NCBI GenBank assembly: GCA_000310025.1
Contig: FN647962.1
Location: 31,262 to 95,261, forward strand
DNA: 64,000 nt
DNA from: Ectocarpus siliculosus
Taxonomy: Eukaryota; Sar; Phaeophyceae; Ectocarpales; Ectocarpaceae
Direction of reading: 5' to 3'
Under the pieces are notes generated by a model. That model saw only the letters and a list, made by a program, of their open reading frames with translations. It was not told the origin of the DNA and did no database searches. This document shows positions 36,001 to 49,000 of the stretch, piece by piece; positions within the stretch are counted from its first letter, which is position 1; the number at the start of each line of letters is the position of its first letter. A program made the translations under genes and the position numbers.

Positions 36001-39000
36001 ACAAGAGAGACTATCGCACAAGTGCTGTCGCAAAGTACTGGTAAACATGGTATTTGGTCGGCACCATTGGATTGGCTTACCTGGAGACTTACAAATCAAA
36101 GTATCTGCTCTTGTACAAGGTCATCGGGCGAGTCTGATATTTTGGTGCCTTGAGGACGCCGTTCGGACTGCCCTCTTGCTACTCAAATTCTTTGTTTACA
36201 AATACACCAATGTTTTAGAGCGGATATCTTTGGTCGTATAACGCCCCTCATTTTTCGACGAGAGAAGAATGTTCCACAAGAGAAGTCAGCTCCCGAAACA
36301 TGATCTTCCAGCACCCTGTCGATGAATCCAGTCAGCGTCCTTGATTTGTACAGAGCCTGCCGTTAAGGCGTACCTGGTACTTTGTTTCCATTTGGTTCTT
36401 GACGTGTTGACCTGTACACGTGCAAGTATCTGTCGGCGAAAGGGCCTCTCAAAATGAGTGCTGACGAATTCCCAAGTACACGTACACTCTGCAACACCTC
36501 ACCCCGATCGAGTTTGGCCACGCTTGGTTACGCGGAATGAATATCGTTCCACCCGTATTTTTGGTGATGGGCGTTGGGCAACAGGAGCGTGAGATGAGGC
36601 ACCGCGAGAGGTTCGCCGCGGAGAAACGCCGGAAGGACGTGACGCAACTTCAGGTGAATTAACTACCACCAACAACCGAAGTACAGCATCAACCTCGAAC
36701 CTGACCATGCCTGCATTGTAGCCCAGTCAGGATTGACAGTGAATAGAAGACTCGATCAGGCCCATATTGATTGTGCACGAATAATGTAGCCTGCATCTGA
36801 GCTTCGTCGCACAGTTGAAACATGGCAAACTTAGTACACATTGGGTTGTAATTCTCCTTCCATGGTCATGGTGCGCAGCTTCTGACGGTTGGTGGCTGCC
36901 CTCGAGTAAGAAGAAGAACACCCGTTTGCAGAAAACGAACCTGCTTTTGCTATTTTTTCAGGCGGATCGAAAGCGCCAGGCAGACATGAAGAAAGCTCAG
37001 CTAGCCAAAGAGGCGGAACTGGAAGAGGGAGAATACGAGGCAGCAGTCAGGTCAGAGCAAACCAATGTTTATTGCGAGGTTAGTGCTATGAAAATTTCTT
37101 ATCATTTCGGTTCATTGGACAAGTCTCCATTCACAGGGCAAAATCCTGCCGTAGTCCCGAAGAAGCAACACATCTAGCACCGGCAATAACGGGGGTTTTA
37201 CAGCTGGGAGGCTCATTCGAGACGGTGCTGGTCCGATGTTTGCACGCTTTCGCTGTCGTCATGAGCACACGCATTCATCCCAATAAGGGATGAAGTGAGC
37301 CGTTGCACATGCGCGTGACAGCGCGGGCACGTCCGTTTTGTGTTTTTGAAATCGGTCAACTGTCTCGCGCAGCGGTGTAGTTCGATTCACCGAAACGCAT
37401 GCGCTCCCTGCACCTTTGCTAACGTTTAATTGTCTTGCGTCTTTCTATCGCATCAGATACAACGCCACTTTGTCAGAGAGAGAACGACGCGAGAGTGAAG
37501 CAAAACACGCCGCTTGCATGGAACACCGCAGTGCCATCCTGCTACAGGTCAGAACCGGTATCCGCGACCTGGAAAATAAGGGGAACACGTCACACGCTGT
37601 ACCCTCTCATCGAAGCGTTTGTCGTCCCCGTCGTAGATGTATCCAGAGTTATGAGACAATGCTTGGAACTGGCAAATACATTCGAAACTACTAAGGGCGA
37701 GTAAGATTGTGAAGAAAACATTGCGATCCCCTTCCTAAGGGTACAGTCCCCCCACTTGGTCTGTGTGTGCGTGGGGGGGGATTCAGTTGTTGCATCCCCT
37801 ATTCTCCAGACCGTTGACTACGCAGAACCCAGTTTGGTAGGGCGACGTTGATTGCTTTTTGTTCGTACAGCAAAAGACGCCCGTATCCGTAAATAAACGT
37901 CGATCATAGACTAATACAAGGATACCCTGGACTATCAGAAGTACTCAGGAAAAGAGTCGAACTTTGGAGTAAGATCCTAACCTCGTCACTCGTATCTATT
38001 TCAATTTCGTCCTTGCGATACTTATGCTTGCTCATTGCCGGCTTTGGGTGCGAACCTTACAATATCCTACTCTACCTTGTGATGGCCAAGAGTCTTACCC
38101 ACGGCAACGACTCCGTCGATACCCTCTTGAAAGTGAAGGTACTAATATTATCATTTACAACGGTATCGCGTTGATGATAGAGAGAGGACGAGTAATCTTC
38201 TTCCCCGTTTATTTTTCCCTCGAAACAACCATCAGGTACAAGAGGCTGAAGCGAAGAGGAAGGCCGATCGAGCCGCCAAGTTCGAAGAAGGCCGCCGCCT
38301 CAAACAGGTAATCAACACTCGCGAGCACTTTGCTAGAATTGCTAGTTGACGGCAGCATTCGAGCACTGACTACCATACTGCTTATGCAGCGAAACTTGTG
38401 TGGGCATCCACTTTGCACCGGTGAAACGGTCAAACAGCCAGCGTAGACCGAAAAAGATGTAGACCAAATGCGCTAGAGGGGGTCTGCATGCCTCAATGGG
38501 CTTTATACTTGTGCGTGAGGTCTGCCAAAAGTTTGCAAGGTCGGAGTGTTGCTTAATGTACTTCCAGACAAAAACGTTCTTCTCCTGCTGGAAAATGTTC
38601 AGCCCGGCGAAGAAGCCTCGAAGCAAGCCCTTTTGGTTGTGCGGAGAATGTCGACACCTTGGGCACAGACTGTAAAGGCTGGTCTTCTCTGTTGTTTGCA
38701 ACGAGGTTTGCATGGCGAGTGCTTCTGTAAAAAATGTGGGAGCTGCGCCACCGCCACATCTCCAGTATTCAGGAGTGCCTTTCTACGACAGGGTGCTCGG
38801 CGTTGTGTTGCAGGTCCTCTACAGGGTCACTGCCAGCTCACACACGCTTCCCCACGTGTTTTTTTTCTTCGTGAACTATGCGATACTGTGGCGTGTCAGG
38901 AGTACACGATGGAGCGTGCCAAGCTGGAAGCCATGCGTGACAAGATGGTTGAAGACATGGAGAAGAGAGGAATCAACCCTAAGGTAAGACGCAGCACGTA

Positions 39001-39417
39001 CGGCCAAGCTGTCTCCTTTCGTTGCAATCCCACGACATAAGTCACAAACTCCTCGAATGAGGTGCCCATACGCACAAAACAAAGCGAAATAACGGACGTG
39101 CATCCTGCTACGTGAAAACCGATTGTACGTATTTAGCTAGGACGGCGTGCTTTTAATGTGCTGTGTCCCGATTTCTTGAAGCAACTCATGAACACTCTGC
39201 TCTTGAAATATCGACGCGTAGAAAATGTTGGTATTCTTCTTCATTGTTATTTGCTTCATTGGACATGGCAACAGCATCTCCTCACTTGTACAAAACCTCC
39301 TCTAAACCCCACTTTTCTCGCACTCATCCCCCTGCGATCGTGATTTACTTGACTCCCTATTGTCAGTACCTGACGGAGATGAAAGCTGTGGACATCCACA
39401 AAATGCACATGCGTTAG
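30088..39417 (+). CDS. CFAP45: Cilia- and flagella-associated protein 45, 16 exons
   Basis: A coiled-coil protein of the doublet-microtubule lumen in motile axonemes (known for the family). Exons: 30088-30270, 31261-31425, 32509-32598, 33073-33204, 33585-33653, 33839-33982, 34800-34877, 35061-35180, 35410-35499, 35816-35878, 36585-36653, 36962-37050, 37457-37547, 38236-38307, 38900-38983, 39367-39417. This gives about 529 residues, close to the animal proteins (about 550). Diagnostic stretches are VDESLFG near residue 37, ITEEELAQMKRRA, a long Glu/Lys/Arg/Gln coiled coil, FEEGRRLKQ near the C-terminus and the short end GINPK-YLTEMK. Exon 2 could instead start at 31254 after a better-looking CCTAG, but only 31261 keeps frame with exon 1. 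Intron 4 appears to use GC at 33205. The start ATG at 30088 precedes a Ser/Gly-rich leader as in homologues. Confidence 0.92.
30735..30880. repeat. 70-bp direct repeat, period 76, in CFAP45 intron 1
   Basis: A 70-bp unit beginning TGATTTTCTGAGCAACAATC occurs at 30735-30804 and again at 30811-30880, separated by AGCATA. The copies look identical. Confidence 0.9.
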
Positions 39418-40435
39418 GCTCAGGCAACGTGGGCGCGGTGGTGGTGCGAATGGGGATGCTGCGCTGGAATTACTCTACTTGCCGTTTGCATCACGTGGAA
39501 AGCAGTGCCATGCAACGTTTGAGCACAGCAACTGGGAATTGGAAGCCGCTTGGGTAGTACGGAGTTCCGATTGATGATAGATACGCGGTGCTACCTTTAC
39601 AGTGAAGTTCTCGATGGACGCGGCAGGAGGCGTGCCGTGCCCACTAGGGTGCGCTGATGGGCCTTGTTTCTGTGCTATTGGGTGCGAACGCGAACTTCTT
39701 CAGCCAGACTGGAGAGTCAGTTCGTGTTGATCCCAGTCAATCGTTCGCTAACTCCCGAGATAGANNNNNNNNNNNNNNNNNNNNNNNNNNNNNNNNNNNN
39801 NNNNNNNNNNNNNNNNNNNNNNNNNNNNNNNNNNNNNNNNNNNNNNNNNNNNNNNNNNNNNNNNNNNNNNNNNNNNNNNNNNNNNNNNNNNNNNNNNNNN
39901 NNNNNNNNNNNNAGTCTTTCGGATTGTAACAATAGTCTAGAACAACAGCCTTCCGCAATGACAGGGATACCGCGGGACACATGCGACGCAATGATTCAGG
40001 GCGGGAGGAGGGCAGAGATGTCGACTTCTTTTGCCACATACTACGCGTGAAGTGTTGTAGAACATATTTTGACTACTGTATCTAGATGTGTAACGTATTT
40101 ACGAAGAGCGGAAAACCGCGAGGTTCACACTCACCACCTAGGCAGTATCAGGTATGGCATACATAGATGGCAGCGGGAACAGAGCGACCTCATATGTACC
40201 AGTATGGACAAGAACGCAGCACCAAAACCATCTAAACGGTACACATACATAGGGGGCGCATGAGGGTGTCGTATGATACACGCCTTTCTTCGCGTGTGTG
40301 GCCTGATGCGCCAGCCCGGTTGCTAGAATCTGTGTCCTCTTGTTCATGTTCACCCCCCCTTCGAAAAGAACGTGCCTTACAAGTAGTAAGTGTTCGGCAA
40401 TGTTTGAAGCAATGTAACGGCATACACGCAGCATT
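39418..40435. other. CFAP45 downstream region with assembly gap
   Basis: This holds the CFAP45 3' flank and a run of N at 39765-39912 (148 bp, a sized gap). No exon-like segment was recognised; the frames across the Ns are meaningless. Confidence 0.6.
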
Positions 40436-42452
40436 GTTGACGTCGAGCATCGTTGACGTCGATTGAGCATCATTGACGTCGAGTATCGTTGACGTCGAGC
40501 ATCGCTGACGTGCACCATTGTTGACGTCAAGCATTGAGTCAAGCATCGCTGAGTTTGATCAAACATCTTTGACGTGGAGGATCGTTGACGTCGAGCATTG
40601 TTGACGTCGAGCATCGTCGAGGATCGCTGCTGTCGAGCATCGTTGACTTCAAGGATCGTTGACTGCGAGCATCGTTGACGTCGAGGATCGTTGACGTCGA
40701 GGATCGTTGACGATCGTTGACGTCGAAGATCGTTGCTGTCGAACATCGTTGCTGTCGAGGATCGCTAACTTCGAGCATCGTTGACGTCGAGCATCATCGT
40801 AGACTTCAAGTATCGTTGTCGTCGTGGATCATTGCTGTCGAGCATCTTAGACGTGGATGGAGGATCGTTGACGTCGAGTTTCGTTGATGACGGGCATCGT
40901 TCATGTCGAGCATCATTGATGTCGAGCATCGTTGACGCCCAGCATCGTCGACGTCGAGGATCGTTGACGTCTAGCATTGTTGACGTGGAGGATCGTTGAT
41001 GTCGAGGATCGCTGATGTCCAGCATCGCTGACTTCGAGCATCGTTGACGTTGAGCATCGTTGACGTCGAGCATCGTTGACGTGCACCGTCCTTGACGTCA
41101 AGCATCCTTCATGTCAAGCATCGTTGACGTAAATGTCACGTATCTTTGATATGGAGGATCGCTGACGTGGAGACTCCTTGTAGTCGAGCATCGTTGACTT
41201 TGAGCATCGTTGACGTGGAGTATCGTTGGCGTCGAGCATCGTTGATGTCAAGTATTGTTGACGTCGAGCATCGTCGCTGTCGAGGATCGTTGACGTCGAG
41301 CATCGTTGCTGTCGAGCATGTTAGGGTGGAGGATCGTTGAAGTCGACCATCGTTGACGTGGAGCATCGTTGACCTCGATCATCGTTGATGTCGAGAATCG
41401 TTGACGTCTAGCATCGTTGATGTCCAGTATCGCTGACTTCGAGCATCGTTGACGTGCAGCATCGCTGACGTCGAGCATCATCGACGTCGAGGATAGTTGG
41501 CCTCGAGCATCGTTGACGTGCACCTTCGTTGACGTCAAGCATCCTTCAGGTCGAGCATCGTTGACTTTGATGTCACGTATCTTTGACGTATAAGGTTGTT
41601 GACATGGAGGATCGTTGCTGCCGAGGATCGTTGATTTTGAGCATCGTTGACGTAGAGGATAGTTGGCGTCGAACATCGTTGCCGTCCAGCATCGTTGACA
41701 TCGGGCACGTTGACGTCGGGTATCGTTGAAGTCGAGCATCGTTGACGTGGAGAATCGTTGCTGTCGAACATCGCAGGCGTGGAGGATCGTTGGCTTCGAG
41801 AATCGCTGACGTTGGGCATCGTTGACATCGAGCATCGTTGACGTCGAGGATCGTTGAAGTCGATCATCGTTGACGTCGATATTGTCGAGCATCGTTGTGT
41901 CGAGGATCGTTGACTTCGAGCATCATTGAAGTCCAGGATCGTTGACGCCGAGCATCGTTCTAGTCGAGGATCGTTGACGTTGAGCAACGTTGAAGTGCAC
42001 CATCTTGACGTCAACCATCCGTCAAGACGAGCATTGTTGCCTTTCATGCCAAGTTTCGTTGCTGTCGAGCATCGCTGATGTCGAGCGTCGATGACGGGGA
42101 GCATCATTCATGTCGATCGAGCATCGTTGACGTGGAGAATCGTTGCTTTCGAGCATCGTTGCTTTCGAGCACCGTTGCTTTCGAGCACCGTTGCTGTCGA
42201 GGATCGTTGACGTCGAGGATCGTTGAAGTCGACCATCTTTGACGTCGAGCATCGTTGCTGTCGACCATCGTTGACGTGGAGCGTCATTGATGTCGAGAAT
42301 CTTTGACGTCGAGCACGAGCACAGGTGACGTCGAAAATCGTTGACGTCGAACATCGCTGACCCCGAGCATCGCTGACATCGAGCATCGTTTACGCCGAGG
42401 ACCGTTGCTGTCGAACATCGTTGGCGTAGGAGCACCTTTGACGTCGAGCATC
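40436..42452. repeat. 2-kb minisatellite of 16-bp GACGTC units
   Basis: About 2.0 kb of degenerate tandem units with consensus GACGTCGAGCATCGTT, roughly 120 or more copies with point changes and some deletions. Because the unit is 16 bp (not a multiple of 3) and its reverse complement contains no stop in any register, the minus strand is almost continuously open in all three frames. It reads as a 16-residue periodic peptide (NDARRQRCSTSTMLDV). The plus strand has a TGA in each cycle. Each unit carries the palindrome GACGTC, usually within TTGACGTCGA. No splice sites or start context argue for translation; the long frames are treated as a by-product. Confidence 0.95.
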
Positions 42453-42716
42453 GTTACTAGGCTCCTTTTCGGGGGGTTGGTGACTTGCCTTCCGGAGGCA
42501 ACTCAAGCGGACGTGGTCAATGACATCACGGTACGATGTACCTCAGCTCGCAGCATTCGGTGGTGCTAGTTTCTGCACAACGTATCGCATATGCGTGGAA
42601 ACGTTTTATGATTTATCGACGTTTGTCTTCGTGTGTGTGCGTGTAGGCTAGCGGCTTCTTTGCTGCACACCTCTACTGCTGAATCCAGCTCCTGGTACTC
42701 TCGCTCTCGCTCGCGA

Positions 42717-42776
<60 letters not shown>

Positions 42777-44309
42777 GTTACCGTATTGCTCAAAAAGGTT
42801 CCTGTTTATGCGCGGGTGCTTCGCATTTCCTGCGAACGCTTGGAATGCCTCCCTGCGAAATTTAGCCAATTCGCGGCGACTTTAGGCGTCGAGCGTACGT
42901 GCCACGGATGCCAAGCGGCCCTCGGGCATGCGCCGCAACGTTCCAACGATTGCCCCTCGGAAGGAAGCGTGAGCAAAGATTCCATTCCGCCAAAGAAAGA
43001 CGCGCCGAACCACAAAACACATTGAAAATGCATATCTACATGTACATAGCAAAATTCCAAGGCCGCACCTTGGTTCGGGTGTAATTTCAGGGGCAACGGT
43101 GCGGACTTTCTTAGTGCTCCGGCACACCCGGATTCAGTTCAGGTCAACCCGATCCTGGAAAAACACTCTAGGATATCCAGGACAAACGTATACTGGAGTA
43201 GATACTTTGTAAGGAAATTAAAAACGCGATTTATTTTCAACCAGTGGGATTCAATTATCTGTATTATTCGTATTATCAAAATTTCTTACACACCAGGAAA
43301 TTGGAATCGATTCGATGACGAACCCCACTTCCCTTCACTCCGCTATCTTCACGACAAGCAATCACATGCATCACCAGTCCACCAATCATAGTACACCGTT
43401 CGTAGTAGTAGCATTGGTTGATCCCAGACAAAAAAAAAGGTCTCTGAGCGATAAGAGCCCTCTCCAGATCGCTACAGAATCGCCATGGGGCCACCGAGAG
43501 CTTCGTGCATCTGCTGCCCCCCTCGTATCCTGGCAAGCAAAAGAAACCGGGTGGTAGGGGGGAAGGACGGGGGCAGGGTTAACTGGAATGCTGCAATAGG
43601 ATATAAAACGGAGGGATTACGTCATCCGCTCGTTCACAAAAATCGAAATGAGCTCCTTGATACACCCGGCACTCCAGAAAGGGGATACCCAGATCGCTAC
43701 AAGTGCACCGGGAAGGACACACCCTCCACAACAATGGTGGGACATGACAAGTCAAATGTTCGTCTTTTAACCTCTCCAAACTGAACTGCTCGAGCGAGGT
43801 AGCCCTTGGAGCATTGAGATGCTGACAGAAGTGGGGTTGATGTGTTGAGCACATCACCCAGAATCGTCAAAATGCAGGCAACGTCGGGATGAGCGCACTA
43901 AAATGATCACGGATTCCATAAAGATCACAAGCGGTGTCAGGGGTATCATGCCAACGGCCTGTCACGGGCATTATGCCGCTCATCTGTGCCCGATACAATT
44001 CATAATGTAGACTACTGTAGATCCCTTTCTGTTCGGCATGACGTTAAATGTTGGCGTTGACTGTTCCCTTGGAGTCGATTCCAGTCCAGAGGTGAAATGC
44101 CGAGACAAACGAGAGAGACGGGTGTGACGGAAACTTGTCGATCGTTCCTACAAAATGTGCGATAAACCCACAACAGACCCAGGAATTTCTTTTCGTGTAC
44201 CCTTGGACAGACGAACCAGCGATCATGTCTTAGGCATGGTGGTTGCAGGCACTCTGGCAGACTGACAGGGTAAGGGCTTAAAGACCCTTCACTGCATGTA
44301 ACATCTTTA
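42453..44309. other. Intergenic; (CT)n tract, no gene supported
   Basis: It contains a pure CT run at about 42719-42774. Otherwise there are short overlapping frames with no domain. It lies just beyond the predicted stop of the EF-hand gene. Confidence 0.45.
42719..42774. repeat. (CT)n microsatellite
   Basis: An almost uninterrupted CT dinucleotide run of about 56 bp. Confidence 0.95.
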
Positions 44310-45951
44310 TCACATCGACATGGCCTTGAATTCGTCTTGAGTACAGTAGTCCTTCTGTGACGGTGATGAACAGTTCCCCCACAAAGAAGAACAGAAGAAA
44401 CAAAAAAAGTCCCACCCGAGGCCGAACATACACAAAAACATAGATTGTGCCTGCCTGGAGCTTTGAACCGGAAATTGTCGCTTGTCGTAGTCGGCCAGCT
44501 TGGGCACCTCGTCGCCGAGCCAATTGTCCATGCTGTTGACCCACCGGCTGTACCTCAGTCGTGTTCGAGCCTTACCACGTACGCGCCTAGATGCGAAACG
44601 ATGGGACACGGACGGTACGCCCAAGACTTTGGTATGAAAGGGTTAGTAGGAGTTAAGAAAAGTAGGCGGGCGGCGGTGGATGGGCCTCTGCAAATAAAAA
44701 CACGGGTTATTCCATAGCTCTCACTTTCTTTCGTTGTGCCCCATGTCTTCGTAGAACAATTATGTATATCCCGTCTGAAACACATCAGAAAAGCGCTGAC
44801 AGCTATTCAACAGTAGTAGACCCCGGTTTCATCCGTTCTCACAGCTGTGGTTGATAGGGTACGTTGGTGTACGTAAACTTCAGGAATAGATCTAGCCAGT
44901 GTTGTCGCATAGGTCCGACTAGGACCTCGAGTGCGACAGATACCGTGGCGTTGTCTGACTCTTTCAAGAAAGCAAAATCGACAACCTTACACGGTACGAG
45001 CTAATAAAAAAATAGGTCAATGGCAGCGAAATCAGCGTTCATGCTGAAGAGAACGACACGGTATGGTGCTTCTCACTTTGCGAGACTGCCTGTAAATGTG
45101 GGCACAGCAGCAAACACCTTATTATAGCTCTTCGAAGATTTCGCAACGACCCTCATCAGCACTCCGGGTTTCCCTCAAAATTTTCGTTGTGTGGCACCAA
45201 ACTTTTCTGCCTGAGGCTGTGAGGTTCCGGACAGTTGAGTACTCAGCCCCCCTCACCTCTCTTCCTTGAGCCTTGCGGCGACTTCCTCGGTCTTGACGCT
45301 CAGGGATATTCGTTCCATGTGCTCTTTAAGCTTGATTGATCGGTCCTGGAGACAACGAAAAGAGGGGTCACATTAGCACACCGTCCCCAAACAGGTCCGC
45401 GCTCTAAATAGCGCAGCTGGTTGCAGGTCATCTTTTGAAAATCTGCCGCAGTTCAAAGGCGGGGGAGTTGATATGGGCCAAGCTGCCAGCCCGACATATC
45501 CCCCCTCACACCTCCTTGCCTCGGCTTCACAGAAAAAAAGAGTCATGAATGTCGGCCATGCAAGATCACTAGTGCTTTTCGTTGTGCGGTGAATGTGAAT
45601 GGTGCGGGCCAGAAGCACAAAAAAAACATGCCGTTCAAACAACGAATACACGCTCCCCTCCGGATATCTACGTAAACGTATCGTTGCTATATCCGATACC
45701 TCCATGGCCTGGCTGTCACCGATTGATGTCCTCACCTCGCTCTTTTGCATCCTGCGCGATGCTTCGGTGGCCGAATCGCCAAGCCTTTGGCGGCAAAAGC
45801 CTGCCGATCGCTGTCCTTTCTCGATTTTCTTCATTTTGATAAGGGGGGCATACCGCTCGGAGTTTGTCGTTGTGAACCTCTCACTCTAAAATTCAGGCGG
45901 GGTGGGGGTGGCATGGAGAAAGAGAAAGAGAAAGAGACAGCAAGAGCGAGC

Positions 45952-46040
<89 letters not shown>

Positions 46041-49000
46041 GCGAAACGAAGGCCATGGGCGGGTAAGACCACAGCAACGATACCCAGTACAGTCTTAACG
46101 CAACCCGGGGGCGGGGGTAGACCAAGCACCACACTATGTCCTGAATCGAGGTGCATAGGCAATAATTCCGCTGTGTGGCCTTGCTCACGTGTGACCCCAG
46201 AAGGTGGGTCCGCATTGTACCGAATGGTGTAGTTTGACGTCCAGAACACGTGAGACAACAACACAACCAACAAACAGGCAACATCGTGATCTAAGACATA
46301 GCAGTAGTGATCGCATCCTGGCACTGCGTGCCCTGACTCGTTCAGCGTGCAACATCTAGTGCAACATCTTTAGCGGCATATGTTGTAGGTTCTAGAAGAG
46401 TCGCAGCAGGCCGCGTACCTCACCTCTGCATGGTGCTGTTTCACCTCCCCCTTCTTGCAAATTCCCCCGCAACTAGTGCTCTTAGTGGCAGTGAGACGAA
46501 GAAGTACTTACTGGGCAGGCGTAGAAGGAAGAAGACTCGTCCGTTCCAGCATCATTGCCAATCCCTCCGTGTCCGATGTCTGCCCAAGTTTGCTTGGCCA
46601 CCTTGCGGGCCCTTGCCAACGCGCCTGCTGTAGCGTCCTGTAGGCTCGGTTCGATCGGGACAAGGTTGAACCCGTTGAATGGGTGATGCGGACGAAGGGA
46701 AACAATGGTAGACGGTTTGCACGTTGGTCGGACTAAGTACTGAGGGCCATGGTTTCTCGTTTAAGAGAAAATCGCCGTTCTACGCGCTAACATACCCTTT
46801 TCTCCTTTCGCCCTCAAAATTCGAGAACACTCCATCTGTAGTCAAATTTAGACCACAAAGGGACTTCTCCGACATCAAAGGGTTCGACGATAACGAACCC
46901 CTTTGTCGGCTTCTGGTTGATATGCACCGTTTGTGGTGAACTCGAATCGCTGATGCGCTAGAGAGAATACCGGGCTCGAGTAACCCATCCATGGTCAGTA
47001 GATACGCAGTTCCTGAGCCATTAGGACTCAGACCTAAAACCGTGACCTCTGCATCAAGCGTATCCGCCATCAAGATGCTAGTTGGAACGCTAACCCAAGG
47101 GTTACACAACAGAATGTCTCGATCTGAGGCCTTAAATAGGTTAAAAGTGCAAGTGCAATACATACGTACGGTAGATGACAAACACCGAAACCTCGAAGAT
47201 GTGAAAAAAAAACTGTATAACCCGTATGGAAGAAAGGCATACCATGGGTTTGGGTTGCTTGTTACCTGTAGCCGGCCTTCTTCCAACGAAGAGAAGAGGT
47301 CGTGGCAAGACGACAAGCTAGCCAAGGAGGTTTTGGGAGACAAGGATCCTTCTCCTTGTTCTTGTAGTGGCGCCTCGGCGAAGGGGCCTGCAACACACCA
47401 CCGATGGAGGAGACCAACAAACGAACGCACGGATTTGTAGAGCGGTTTATGGTCTGTAAATCCTCGTGGTAGCCGATTGCGGAGAGGAATGTCGAAGCCC
47501 ACCACACGTGTGCTGTATCGTGGATCATTCACAATAAGTAGGAGCGGTTCATGAACAGAAATGTCTTATGTTGGCAACAACCAACAGTTACGGTAGTCCA
47601 AGTGTTAGCAAGGTTTCTTCTTTACCTTCATTCCTAGAGAAAACACAAGTAGTCCTACCTTTGGCAGTAAACCAGGAAGCATCGTGGACAAGTATCCACA
47701 TGTGCTTCTTCCCCGACGAATCGATCAAGCAACTATATTGGGTGTAATCTACAACATCTGCTCCTCGGTGGTTGATCCCTATTGGCGGAGAAACAATGGA
47801 AAAGTCTTGGGAGCGTATGAAAAACAATTAAACCTCTTCTCTTTAATTCCTCCAAGTAGCCATGTGCAGGAAGGGAAGTAATGACGCCCTTAGCTTACTG
47901 AGCTTACCTCCTTCACTGCCGAAAGAAGTGCTGGCGCCGTCCTTGCCTCTTCTCATGGCCGACGTGCGAGGCAGGTGCCGCATGGACGAAGTCAAAGACC
48001 GTTTCACGCTAGACAAGTGGCGGGTGGGTGGGGGTAGGTCCCAGATATCTTCCACCTTTTTCCGGCACCGAAGAGTACAATTCGCGGTGGCACTGATCAG
48101 ATAGTGGAAAGAAAACCACTTTGGCCGGTGGACAGGACGGGTATAACTCGGAAATGTTGCGTAGAGTAAGTGGTACGAACATCTGTTGAAACTCGAAAAC
48201 GGGCGGAGAGTGTTCGGAAGGACAGGAAGGTAGGTGTGACAATAATTTCGAGGAACCAAACGAGGCTGTTTAGTTTTTCCCTGCCTGCTGAGGGTACAAC
48301 AAAACTTGCTTACTGTCCTGCCCGATGGAGTCGAAACGGTGACCGCATCGCCACCGACCGTCCACGCAGGCGACATGGGGCGGGCGAACCGGCCGCGGCT
48401 ATGCTTGGCCTTAACCTCGTCGGCAATCCTCTCTCGCTCCATTCGCACCGCCTTGTCCAAACTTGGCAATATTTGTTGAGATGCAGCAAGCACGACAAGT
48501 GGCAGTGAAGGAGTGATCACAACAGATGTGGCAATCCAAGTGCTGGCGGTGTACAAATGGTTCTTGTATGTTCAAGCCATTGAATTTTGCGGCGCCCCCA
48601 GCTCTAGTACACCTCAACGACACGATGAAGCACGCTAACAAAATTTGAACATTTAAAACACAACGCAGCCTCGACCAAAGTGGCAGGGGGCTTTACGGAT
48701 GCTTGGCAGACAAAATATCAAGCGCACATACAGCAGGAGTGCGTTGGCCATCTATTGTGCCACGGGTGCATCACATTCGAACACACACCCGCCTCCCGAT
48801 GCGCTGTATAGCACAGTAGGCGCAACATTTAACGCTGGGCGCGACGCGGGTTCTTCAACATGATGGGTACACGTTTTGTTTCATCTTCGCCTCCGCGTTC
48901 ACTTTACCATTCGACACGCACACCGCCCCACGGGTCGAAACATGTCTGAGTTGCGTTGAAAAAGCACGTGATTAGAGCCCCGATGGCCCTCAAAAGCACA

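Noticed and set aside
39657..40050. ORFs spanning the second N run
   Set aside because: Most of their length is undetermined sequence; no exon on either side is supported.
40436..42452. Minus-strand ORFs of 100-214 codons as real repeat-protein genes
   Set aside because: They are explained by the stop-free 16-bp unit; all three frames are open, and no start context, splice sites or unique domain is present.
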